Assembly: GCA_030562195.1 (NCBI GenBank)
Contig: JAUJPP010000012.1
Coordinates: 7,936,001 to 8,000,000 of the forward strand
Origin: Nipponacmea schrenckii
Lineage: Eukaryota; Mollusca; Gastropoda; Lottiidae
Direction of reading: 5' to 3'
DNA length: 64,000 bases
Each line of letters begins with the position of its first letter. Position 1 is the stretch's first letter. Below, in pieces: positions 26,801 to 38,800 of the stretch. Below the pieces are notes generated by a model. That model was not told the origin of the DNA. It was given only the letters and a program-made list of their open reading frames with translations, and made no database searches. Made by a program: the position numbers and the translations under genes.

Positions 26801-29800
26801 GAATTACTGTGTAATTAAGATATTAATATTATCCAACTTGGATATTGCATAAGAGATATTCTACAACATCTGCATTTGATAAGTGTAAATATTTGAATAT
26901 TTATCAGGTCCTATAGGAAGTCCTGGTGATCGTAAGATTAGTTTCGCTGTATTAACAGAGAGATCTGATTCTATACACAGCAGTACAACATCTATATCAG
27001 TCCTTGACCCTAATCTTAATGATGAAAAGAAAGAGAGAGGTGAGTATTTCTTTTATGAATGAATTATATTATATAATTTAAACATGATCCTGCTAGATAT
27101 TTTTTCTCTAATATGTGTGAACTGTATGAAATGAGATAATTTGGTTATGTTAAATATATGGTAATTCTAGATTATTAGTTTAGAAATGGTAATGGTTGAT
27201 CCTGATATTTATGTACATGGTCCAAATTACTGCAATGCAGTGAAACAAAACAAGACATTAAAGGAATACCTCGTGAATGAACATACAAACTAAAATCTTG
27301 AATAGCCTACTTGGTCAAGAAAAGATTAGTTATATTGTTCCCTAATAAAAACGTCATAGAAATTACTAAGAATCTTTATTGAACACAGAAAAAATTACAT
27401 TTAATGCATAGATTTTGAGAATAATATTACTATATGAAATTTTCATTCTGTTAAAATAATCTTCAATCTAATTGTACATTGATCTGTAATGTATAATTTG
27501 AAACATTGTTACTGTATTCTCTGGTGTATTACAATTTGTTTTAGACTTATTTTACAAGTAAATCTTCTTAAAAAAACAAATTTAAAGACTTGCCATTTGG
27601 TGTGTTTTTTATTGCTGGTAATTTAAATAGATAAAAAGAAACTTGATGGAAATCACAAAATTGTAGAATAAAATTGGATTCGCGATGCAGCATTTTTATC
27701 TTTATTTTCATGATAAACTAATGCTTTCATTATCTTAGGTTTAATTTGAAATATAAAAAACACAAATGTGAATTTAACTAAAAGAATAGCTTTGTTCAGT
27801 TGTACAATAAATTTAAATTGACTATCACATTTTCAAACCTAGATATTTAATATCAAATAGTGCCAAATTGATTTAGTCTATTGATTTTCTATATACAGAG
27901 AATCAAAAGGTTATTTTCAAGAGTGAGCATATATGACTTGATGCTACTCTTGCCACACTTGATTTAACACTTTTATAGGACTTTGATCTCAAGCAGAATT
28001 GCATGTGTATAAATGTGAAATACAAATACCAAAAAAAACAGAAGTCTTTAAAATGAGTACCAGGGCAAATTTATATGAAAAACCAATTTATTTGATAATC
28101 TGTATCATTTATTTACCTTGTAGGCCGAAGATTAGCTCAAGGGAGACAAAAACTATTACGCCACTTTAGAAGAGGTTCTACCCACAATACCAGTTTCAGA
28201 CATAATCGTAGTTTTAAATTCAAAAGACAAGAAGGCAGTGGTAGTAAGTATCACTAATTTCTGAATATTTTGAGATGAAGACTACATGTATGTTTGATAG
28301 TAACCTTTTTTTCTCACATGGAAATGTGAACCAATAATCCTATCTCTGTATGTGGTTCAATCTGCCTTGTTGACACAACTGTAGCAATAGTTTTACCTGA
28401 TCCTGATGAAAGTTAGTTACTGTATTTTAGTAATATCTTTGAGATATAGTTCTAGATATTATGGACTTGTTGTACATGAATATAAAACAGAGCAATGTAT
28501 TTTAAGGTATCAAACAAATGGGAAGTTTAAGATCTAGGAAAGTTAGTAGTCAATCATTACAATCAGAAGCTAAGTTTGTAGAAGAAGACCCAGTATTAAC
28601 AGAAGATACAGAATCAGTGACTATGTTAAGTGACGATACACAAGAATCACCTGGTGAACGAGATCAAGAAGTTGAAGATGAACAGCTTTATCAAGATTTA
28701 CCTTGGATTAAAGTGAGTTAATTCCGCTTACATACTGACACTGTACTTGAGTTCTCATGTTAATGTCATAGTTTATGTAATAAGATTCAATGTCTTCTCT
28801 TGTTAAACCTCAGGCTTTCTTCTTGAAAACTGAATTTTATGCTCACACATGTGGACTTATATTGTTGTCGCCCTTTCTGTAGTCTTTCAGTCCCACGGTC
28901 CTTCAGGTTGACACAATAGAAGCTACAATGTTTAATGATTTTAATGAAACTTAGTAAAAGCATTGACATATATAAGATGGTGGTCAAGTTTAATTTTGAC
29001 AATTTCTTCATTGAACGGTTTTGAGTTATTGCCCCTACCTCTATATTTGTTTTAGTTACATGGTTTTTGAGCTATTGCCCTTGAATTTAGTTACTAAAAA
29101 CTTGTTTGATATAGATGTGGAATTCTGACTTAATGATATATTTTGTCCATACAAACCTAATTAATTGGAGAAAGTTTGCATTGAATAATAGGAAGTTTCC
29201 TTTTGTGTCTTTATCATCTGTAGGTTGTTGTACAGATAGCCAACTTATCCAATTTTATATGTCCTCATCATAACTACTGTCATCCTAACTGTTATGAACG
29301 CCAGAGACGTAGTTGTTCACGTTTGATAACAGCTCTACGTAAAATACATGATTCTACAGAGGAAAGTGAGTCTGAATCCTATAAAGTGGATCAAAATAAA
29401 GAAACAGTGAAAGAAAAAATTAAGAGAAAGGTAAGTTCAACAACTCATTTTATAAAATCATGCTCTACATTTTCATTGAATGCTTAAAAGTGTTTCAATA
29501 TATTATTCTGAAGTGTTTCTTAGGTTTGGCTTCAAGGTGTGTTTTCAAATATTATCTTGAAAAAGAGATTTATATGTCATGGGTATAGGCAAGACCATAT
29601 AAATAATAAGACATGACAGCTATTCTTCTCCCTTTAGTACCAGCCAGCGCCGCCATGTGGCAAGTAGTAAACACGACATCTATTTATACAGTACAGCAAC
29701 TTTATAACTTATCTTTGTAATCAATCAGAGACGACACAAAGAGTGGTTCCTTGATATTTTATTCGAATATGGCTGACATAACAATAGAAAAACCTGCAAT

Positions 29801-32800
29801 ATACAAAGATGACACAATTTGTAAAATCAGATATTAAAATAATCAACCAAATAATCACATCAGAATAAATGTATAAGAAAAGTATCCTATTAATACACCA
29901 TCACTTGTAATTATCCCTGATTATAAATAATAGTGATAAATTGTTACAATGAAAAGAATGCATCTTTAACTCAAAGAACACTGTGCTGATTATGACATTA
30001 CAGTAAGTAATTATTAGATGTTATAATTATCAAGGAACTAATTAAGATATTTTGTAAAAACATGAAAATATATTTAAGGATGAATAATACAGTTTGAAAT
30101 ATAACAATAATACGTAATTGCAGTGAAACCTACCCCCTCAACTACACCACTGTAGAGTTAACAGTTCTCTATTACGATTACTGGCAGGCTGGCTAACAAA
30201 TACTATATTTTAACCTGCAGAACAATAATTAATATTACAAAATGTGTTAATACAAACACAATTAGGCTACATTTAAAGGTATAAAACCAAAATAATCATA
30301 CACAGTGTAGGAATTCATAGTGGAAGGGAGACTACTCCTGCATGACTCTTGTGTGAAGGGAGGTTACCCTTGCATGGATTGCTCCATAATTAAATAACAT
30401 TTGGAAATGCATATAATGACTTAAGAACTAATGTAAATATGCTAAAACATTACAGAAGTACAGTATTGACTAATAATCTTAAAACTGCTTAGGGAAAATA
30501 GTGCAAAACGTCTGCTACAAAATTGACCTTGAAAAAGGGATTCCTGTGACCTAATCTCTATAACGAATTCCTGGCCTTTAAACTATTAGCTTTAGCTTTA
30601 CACTTGCTTAAATGAGTTCCCTGATTGCTAAGGAGGATATTTGTACACATTTATGGTTTGAAATATACTTGAAAATACTTACAGGAAGGAAAAAGAATCA
30701 AGGCTTTGATTTGACAGTGACAGACGACTCAAAATGGCGGATGACCTGGCACAACATAGCCTCAGAGCAAAATCATAAGACGTAAAATGTCACAATTAAA
30801 AAAGTGATTAAAGTTAATTAACATTACTTAAATTGAAAAGTACTAAAGAGAAATACCTTACAATGAAATAATTTTGCCTAATAAAAAATAATTAGATTAA
30901 AAATTAACAAGGGACATAACTCTTGCCTTGCTAAGAAGTTAGACCACAATGTAGTGTCCATCTCTTACATCTTTATCTGCAGATGGTCGGCAGAACATTT
31001 GACGACTAACTGGCGACCGTCTGTAGACGGTCGTCGAAAATTTTGCCGACCGTCGTCACATTTTTGCCGACGAACTGGCGACCGTCTGCAGACGAACTGG
31101 CGACGAACTGGCGACGGTCGCCAGTTCGTCGCCAGTTCGTCTGCAGACGGTCGCCAGTTCGTCTGCAGACGGTCGCCACTTCGTCGCCACTTCCAGAAAG
31201 AAAATCCATCGCTTTTTCCCTTGTCAAGAAGAGCTGATGACTGATGTCATAATTTAATGACCATCACGTCACGATCCAAATCTTCATCTTTTGACGCCAA
31301 GATTCATGATTCTTTCATGAGCGAAATTAACAATGCGCTAGGCCTGCGCCACTACTTCTAGGCTAAGCCTATTATTTTGAAATGCATGTCATCAGAATTT
31401 TTTATTATGTACACATGCATGGAAAAAACCTTAGTTTTGAGTTGATATGCAGAATGTGCCCAATAAAGGCTTCATCAATCTATTTTTTTCGTCAAAAGAT
31501 TAAACAACGATAGCCGGCCTCTATTATAATATTAATAGGTAGACATTCATCATTTTGCTGGCTCCGCCTATTATTATAAATAACTCTATGAGACCCACCT
31601 ACTTCGGTATATTTCATTCTCATGCATATGAATGAGTATAAATTATAACCAATAAACGTTTGTTCTATTTTCATCATCCAATGGTAAAACATCGATGTCG
31701 GGATTGACGTTTTGAGAAACCACGCCTACTTCTTCGTAACTGCGTGCCAAGATACATTTGGGCTTAGTTTCGTTTGAAAGCGTCAATCCAAGCACTACTT
31801 TTTTAAGTTCTTTGGGCACCATATTGAAATAGGATTATCACTACTAACGTTGTAATGAATCCAGTCTCAGGTTCTGATATCGGAATTTGTTCAGGTGTAA
31901 TAGTAACTACTAATACTAGGATTTCACGGGCAACCGGTTAGAATTTCACCATCGGTTATCCGGAAACGCTTTTTATGAGTTGACCTACGGTAAAATATCA
32001 GAACGAATAGCAAGCTCAGTTTGACAATATTTCTCTTTGTATATTTTTTTCACAATTGAAACAATCTCAATAATTAATGCTAAGGTCGATTTGAATGACA
32101 TTGTGAGGTAAAGCAATGTCCCTTGTTAATCAGGCTGACCAGGGAAATGTCTTTCGTAGACTAGTTACCGATCATTAGAATGCAATTGTGAAAAATATGA
32201 AAAGTAATATTTAAAGTTTCTGAACCATTGTTGGTAGAAAAAAAACAAAATTGCGTTGTAGACCTACAATACATGTAGCTATATTTAGAAACTAGTCTGT
32301 TGTCAAGCAAAGTCTTGACGTCATGATGTACACAAAGATTATAGAAATTTTGACGACGGTCGTCAAATATTCGGCGACGAACTGGCGACCGTCTGCAGAC
32401 CGTCGCCGACGAACTGGCGACCGTCTGTAGACCGTCGCCGACGAACTGGCGACCGTCTGCAGACCGTCGCCGACGAACTGGCGACCGTCTGAGCTTATTT
32501 TGACGACGAACTGCGGGCCCGCGCCGGCAACGAAGAAAAGGGTTATAAATTTTGCTGTACTGTAGTTGTCAAACATGGCCAAAAAGCTATTTACGTCGTC
32601 TTTAACTGCCCCCCACTGCTTCAAAAAAATTTGCTCATGGGTATCATATACATCGTTAAACGGACAAATGAATTAGCTTTCAATGCGTATGTGTTTCAAA
32701 AATTACCGATCACTGAGAGACGAAAAACATGGAGTTGAAGTCAGTTTTTTAGCATAACGAAAATTTTCCCAAAACCCCCAAATTGTAGGCGTTTCGACAG

Positions 32801-35800
32801 TGAAATTAATGGAAATGTAATGTAATTGTTTTTACTAATTTTATGTTCAATTATATGAACTTTTATGGCCATACATGGGCCAGTGCCATGTAGTGTGCAA
32901 TGGGGGAATTTTTGATAGGACAGGATTTTTTTTTAATATCAGGTTTTCGTGGTTAATACGAACTCTTTTGGCGGGGTCAAAGCAAATGAGAAAACGAAAG
33001 TAGTCATGACTTGTACTTTGTAGTCGGTATCAACAATTTGCCAACCGACATTTATTCCAACACATTTTTTTGTTGTCGTAAATAATAGACAAAATAGTTA
33101 ACAATGCAGATAAGTATCACATAATCGGGACAAAAATACAAGTTTAGACTTAAACAAAAATAATGATATGAAAAAACACTAGGCCTAGGACTAGCAGGCT
33201 CCAACGACGTCAAATTTTGTCGCTGAAATATCGACTTCCAACTCCTACATGAGAAATCAGATAAGTACAGATTTGTATAGCCCATTCAATTCCCGATTTA
33301 ACAATATACTACACATTAAAGTACCGGTAATTTGCGATATTTAAGCCGATCTAGGCTATAGACCTGTAATAGCCTATATTGACTCGTCTTGCAGTCGCAA
33401 TTTTGATTTTTGCTACGTCTGGGGAAAATAGAACTCCTTACCTGATATCGTCCGTAGGAAACTTGAGAAAAGAAACTGCAGATTCTGTGTTCCGATAGCT
33501 GTTAACAATTAACATTACTCTTGGATGGTAAATTCAGGCGAGGAGGCATTTTCCCACTAGGACCTCAATGAAGCCTAAGTGCGCTCTACTACCCTCCGCT
33601 GAGTGGCGCTGTTCGTCGCCTGGTACGCTGATTGGCCTAGCTGTCATGTCTTATTATTTATATGGTCTTTGGTATTGGGAAGATAAGGCTTCCTTTTAAG
33701 TCTACAAATTTTTACATATCTCTAAAATTGACATTTTTAGCACTATTTTAATAGTTGGGGAAATTTTTTGTTATTGAAATATAAGATATATTAGCTGTAA
33801 AAGAATTGCACTCAAGAAAATCTTTTTTTGTCATCCAGGAATCTTTGTTTCAACTGACATCTCCAACCCAGAAGGCGAGAAAGCACACCTTTATTAGAGA
33901 AAATCAAATCAGATGTATCCATGACAAAATTGAAACTGAATTCAACATGGAAAAAGGAAGAAAAACCCAAGGAAATCAAAGAAGATCCACTTATAATCAA
34001 ATATCTTCAAACGCAGGTATGTTAATATAAAGAGAACATGTGAATGTATTACCTTTGGATTCCAAGATCATCTCTTTGATAAGGTGCTAATTTAATCTAT
34101 ATCAATGTGTTATTTTCTTATTCTAGTTCACATTTTGTTATCTTCGAATTTCTAGTTCACAATGTGTTATATGTTGAGCCGGACCCAACTAGTTTAACCA
34201 TAGACCAATATCGCATTCTCGATGAATATATAACAAACACAACTTGTTTCGAAAATTGTTATAATATAATAATAATTGTAATAATATTCCACCAGAAAGG
34301 ATAATACAGTAGTCAGTGGATTGGTAAACTGCAACAAAACAAAAAACAATGCTTACAATGTGTATGAAAAGAACGTATTAAAGCTTTATGCAAATAGGCC
34401 TATCACACAAATCAATCAAATAAAAACAAAAGTAGAAATTACAGTTCAAATGTCGATCATAGATAACCTACAGTTCGTATGCGTTTTAAAAAATCACTTA
34501 TCCGAATTAACGTAGTCAAAAAAGATTGAATAATAGCAGTTTATAAATGTATAAAACATACTTGACATGATATGTCTCGATTTCCTAAGAAAATTTAAAG
34601 TTGTCCATGTTACATGTGTTGATATACTGATGCAGACGGTGTCACAGGAGGTAAAAGCCGTTAANNNNNNNNNNNNNNNNNNNNNNNNNNNNNNNNNNNN
34701 NNNNNNNNNNNNNNNNNNNNNNNNNNNNNNNNNNNNNNNNNNNNNNNNNNNNNNNNNNNNNNNNNNNNNNNNNNNNNNNNNNNNNNNNNNNNNNNNNNNN
34801 NNNNNNNNNNNNNNNNNNNNNNNNNNNNNNNNNNNNNNNNNNNNNNNNNNNNNNNNNNNNNNNNNNNNNNNNNNNNNNNNNNNNNNNNNNNNNNNNNNNN
34901 NNNNNNNNNNNNNNNNNNNNNNNNNNNNNNNNNNNNNNNNNNNNNNNNNNNNNNNNNNNNNNNNNNNNNNNNNNNNNNNNNNNNNNNNNNNNNNNNNNNN
35001 NNNNNNNNNNNNNNNNNNNNNNNNNNNNNNNNNNNNNNNNNNNNNNNNNNNNNNNNNNNNNNNNNNNNNNNNNNNNNNNNNNNNNNNNNNNNNNNNNNNN
35101 NNNNNNNNNNNNNNNNNNNNNNNNNNNNNNNNNNNNNNNNNNNNNNNNNNNNNNNNNNNNNNNNTTATTACAATACAAACCGAAATACGGCTTATACGGG
35201 GAATGCAGTAGGCCTACGAAGCGCTTCATATCTTATGGTAGTCCACAAAAAAACTATAAATTTTTATGTTTTGTATCATATTTAATCAAAAATAATACAT
35301 ATCAAAAACAATACTCTTGACATAAAGTTAAATAACATCGGATCGTAGAGTCTATGCTTTACAATATAGACTATAACGTCATGCTTGACCAGTTGGTAGC
35401 AACTATGGAAGCCATTTTGACGTTGTCCAAACTCTCTCAATATATCGTGGGTAACCGCTTGAAACCTCGTATAACATAATTTGACTGATTTTTAGTTTTT
35501 GAGATAAACGGAAAAATGATGATAGCCATTTTAAAATTATGAAATGTGAAATTATTTTAGTTCTAATTGATAGCTGAATTTAAAGTACGTCATCTAGAGT
35601 AGTAGTAATTAAAAAAAGGGCACAATTTTACCTTAAAATCGAAAAAAATCGGCTATACGTGGTTTTAAATGCAACAATTGGAATAATTTAGTGTTATACG
35701 AGGTTTTGTATTTCAGCTTCATGTGAATAATGAGGTAATTACAGTGTTATGTAACCAAATTAAATTGAGATTCATTCAACAACGCGCATTATCTCGTCGA

Positions 35801-38800
35801 TAAACTTTCGAAGGTTCGTGTCGGAGAAACGCATTCTCCGAAATTCGCATTCCCAGATACTGATACACTCTTTCGATAGGCACAGATAAACCAGGTAAAC
35901 CAAGATCATTTAGAGCAGTACCCCAGATAACCAGGTAGGTCAAAATCATAAAGAACAGTACCACAGATAAACCAGGTAAACCAAGATCATTTAGAGCGGT
36001 ACGCCAGATAACCAGGTAGGTCAAAATCATAAAGAACAGTACAACAGATGAATCAGGTAGGTCAAAATCATATAGAACAGTACCACAGATAAACAAGGTA
36101 AACCAAGATCATTTAGAGCGGTACGCCAGATAACAAGGTAGGTCAAAATCATTAAGAACAGTACCACAGATAACCCAGGTAGGTCAAAATCATATAGAGC
36201 AGTACCACAGATAAACCAGTGCCACAAATAAACCAGGTAAGTCAAAATCATATAGAGCAGTACCACAAATAAACCAGGTAAGTCAAAATCATATAGAGCA
36301 GTACCACAAATAAACCAGGTAAGTCAAAATCATATAGAGCAGTACCACAAATAAACCAGGTAAGTCAAAATCATATAGAGCAGTACCACAAATAAACCAG
36401 GTAACTCAAAATCATATAGAGCAGTACCACAGATAAACCAGTACTACAGATAACCAGGTAGGTCAAAATAATATAGAACAGTGTCACAGAGGAATCAGGT
36501 AGGTCAAAGTCATATAGAGCAGTACCACAGATAAACCAGGTAGGTTAAAATCATATAGAACAGTGCCACAGATAAACCAGGTAAGTCAAAATCATATATA
36601 ACAGTACCAAAGATGAATCACATGGTAAGGATTATATAGAATAGTACCACTGATGGATCAGGTAGGTCATTTGGATCATCGTATTGATGGAAAAGGTTGT
36701 AATATTGGAACACAATTAAATAAATTGTCTTATCCAAAGTGTTCCAACATGTTTTTAATATTATTATTCAGTAGATTTCAGTCATCAAGAAAGGGATTTA
36801 AGTGGATTTAATTAAAAAGACGAACCGTGGAACTAGTATATTAATTAGCTAAACATTATTATATCAATCAATAAAAATTTTCAGAACAAATATAAAACTT
36901 TAATAACATCAATTTAATTACCACTAAAATTATATTTTGTCCAATATTGGTTGCTTTATTCGTCATTATGAGGAATCTCATCGTAAAACTGATGGTAATC
37001 CTTTGGTAGCATCATCTTTAATTCCTGCAAATGTTGCCATTTTGATTTTTTAATTGGAATGGGATGACGATAAAGACTAGTTGGTTTCGGTTGAACTTGG
37101 GTATTAATTCTTCTTGGTAATATCTTCCATTCGTCCGAAAGTAGTAATTTGAATTGTATTTTCATATCTGGAGTATACTTTAATGCTCTGATGTCAGTGA
37201 CAGTTGGATCACCAGCTACTGATCCGGGTCTTATACTGCTTACGTATGAAAATTTTGAAAAATTTCTGAAAAAAGTATGGTCGATACATTGAACATGATA
37301 TCTCAGATCTTTCCTTGCGGATTGAAATATATTTACGTATTCAGCAGGCCAAAATACTTCACGATTACGGAGTTTGTTTTCAATTGAAGAGTGGACAGAA
37401 TCCACTTCCATCCACGTATGACCTTTCTCTAAAAACTTTTGAATGATAGTAACTCCTGTGGTAACTGATAGATTTAGCAAAGAATTCGATAATGTGTTGT
37501 TTCTATTTTGGTAGCAGCAACCGTCACTATACAAAATTATGATCTTAGGTGGTGTTTCACTTTTTTCTATGATGGATTGTACTCTGTTTATGATGCATGA
37601 TGTAAAATTGTTACTTGTAACTTCTCCTTGACCTTCGTGCCAGAAATAACACCAGACATCCCTAGTAGACAAGTCATAAGTTGTGAAATTGTGGCAAGTA
37701 AGTTTTGTTTTGTAATAATTTGCGTTAGCAAATAGTTTGGGAGCTAATAATACTACTTGCAGATCCATGGTTAAAACAACTAACCCACTACCATCTTCTA
37801 ATGCTTTTTTCTTGTCGTTTTCTTTTTCTATTTTAGCTTCTTCTTTTCTTTGGATGTGAGTTGTATATTCTGATTCAGAAACATTACCATGTTTATAACC
37901 AATGCAAACGTTACATTGGTCTTTCTTTGGTTTTCCTATTCCAATGTTTTTTGTTTTTAGAGCGTTATCAAGAACTTGCTTTGAAACCTTAACCCCCCTA
38001 CCAGAACAATAATCTTGAAATAGGTTATCCAATTGAGTTTTACTTTCAATGCCTGTCTCTAAGTATTCTTTTGATGAATCCTTGCGAGAATAATGCGAGG
38101 GTAATTTGGGTAAGGAATCTAGGAATTCGTTAGCAATGTTGCGTTTTAGTTTGTTGGCTTTCGGAGTGTCTCCAGTTTGTTTTCGGGTTCCCTCACGTTC
38201 TTTCATTCCATGTGATTCTGTAGCGTTCATTACCCAGTTTCGAACCGACCATTCTTTAAGACCAAATGTGCTCAGAAACATATTTTTACATACTATTAAA
38301 TGTTTATCTCCAACTCTAATGGTATAGCGAAATGTTCCTTTTCGGCGCCCATTATGTTCTGTTTGATAATAATGTACCAGAGATGCTACGTAAACCTTCC
38401 GTTGACCCCAGTCCATTGTTTTCCAGAAAGTGTCATGTAATTCCTGCCTATCAATATCTTGTAATTTATCACAGTGCCTTATTTTAGACGCCTGGCATGT
38501 TTTAGAGTTACATCTCAATCCCAAAGTTCTCTCATTTCTGCCAACTAGTTTGCATTTGCCAGTTTGTTTATCCTTTTTATAACTTTTATAGGTTTTACCC
38601 TCCATTCTTAACTGTTTGTTCTTTACTGTAATCCATTCTTCTTTATTACTCACTATGCTTCTCTTTCTCTTCGCCTTATTAACGACTTGAACAGATTCAT
38701 CTTCAGTCCCATCAGAGTTATCTTTGGAACAAGACGTGTCTGTTTCGACTGTAGGTGTTTCCGTTGTAGTTATATTCTGCAATGTATCAGTTGAATTGTC

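Larger units (their letters stand above)
29590..33670. mobile_element. Foldback-type non-autonomous DNA element, copy 1 (with nested insertion)
   Basis: Ends are perfect 32-bp inverted repeats: AAGACCATATAAATAATAAG... at 29591-29622 and its complement at 33638-33669. Left flank GGTATAGG (29582-29589) is matched by GGTATTGG (33671-33678) here and exactly by GGTATAGG at 43369-43376 beside the second copy, consistent with an 8-bp target duplication of hAT type. Inside are two GC-rich subterminal zones built from GACGAACTGGCGACCGTC words and about 1.1 kb of unique non-coding sequence. No transposase is encoded. A 1254-bp insertion (29716-30969) is nested in it. Confidence 0.7.

Noticed and set aside
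31006..31244. Both-strand open frames rich in RRTGDRLQTNWR repeats
   Set aside because: Produced by GC-rich self-complementary repeats of the foldback element; appear on both strands and in several frames.
34567..35229. Open frames running through the N block
   Set aside because: They consist almost entirely of undetermined residues; artefact of the gap.
36027..36266. Minus-strand frame with repeated LPGLSVVLFFMILTYL, looking like membrane segments
   Set aside because: Translation of the 41-bp minisatellite; the repeats have no independent support as a protein.
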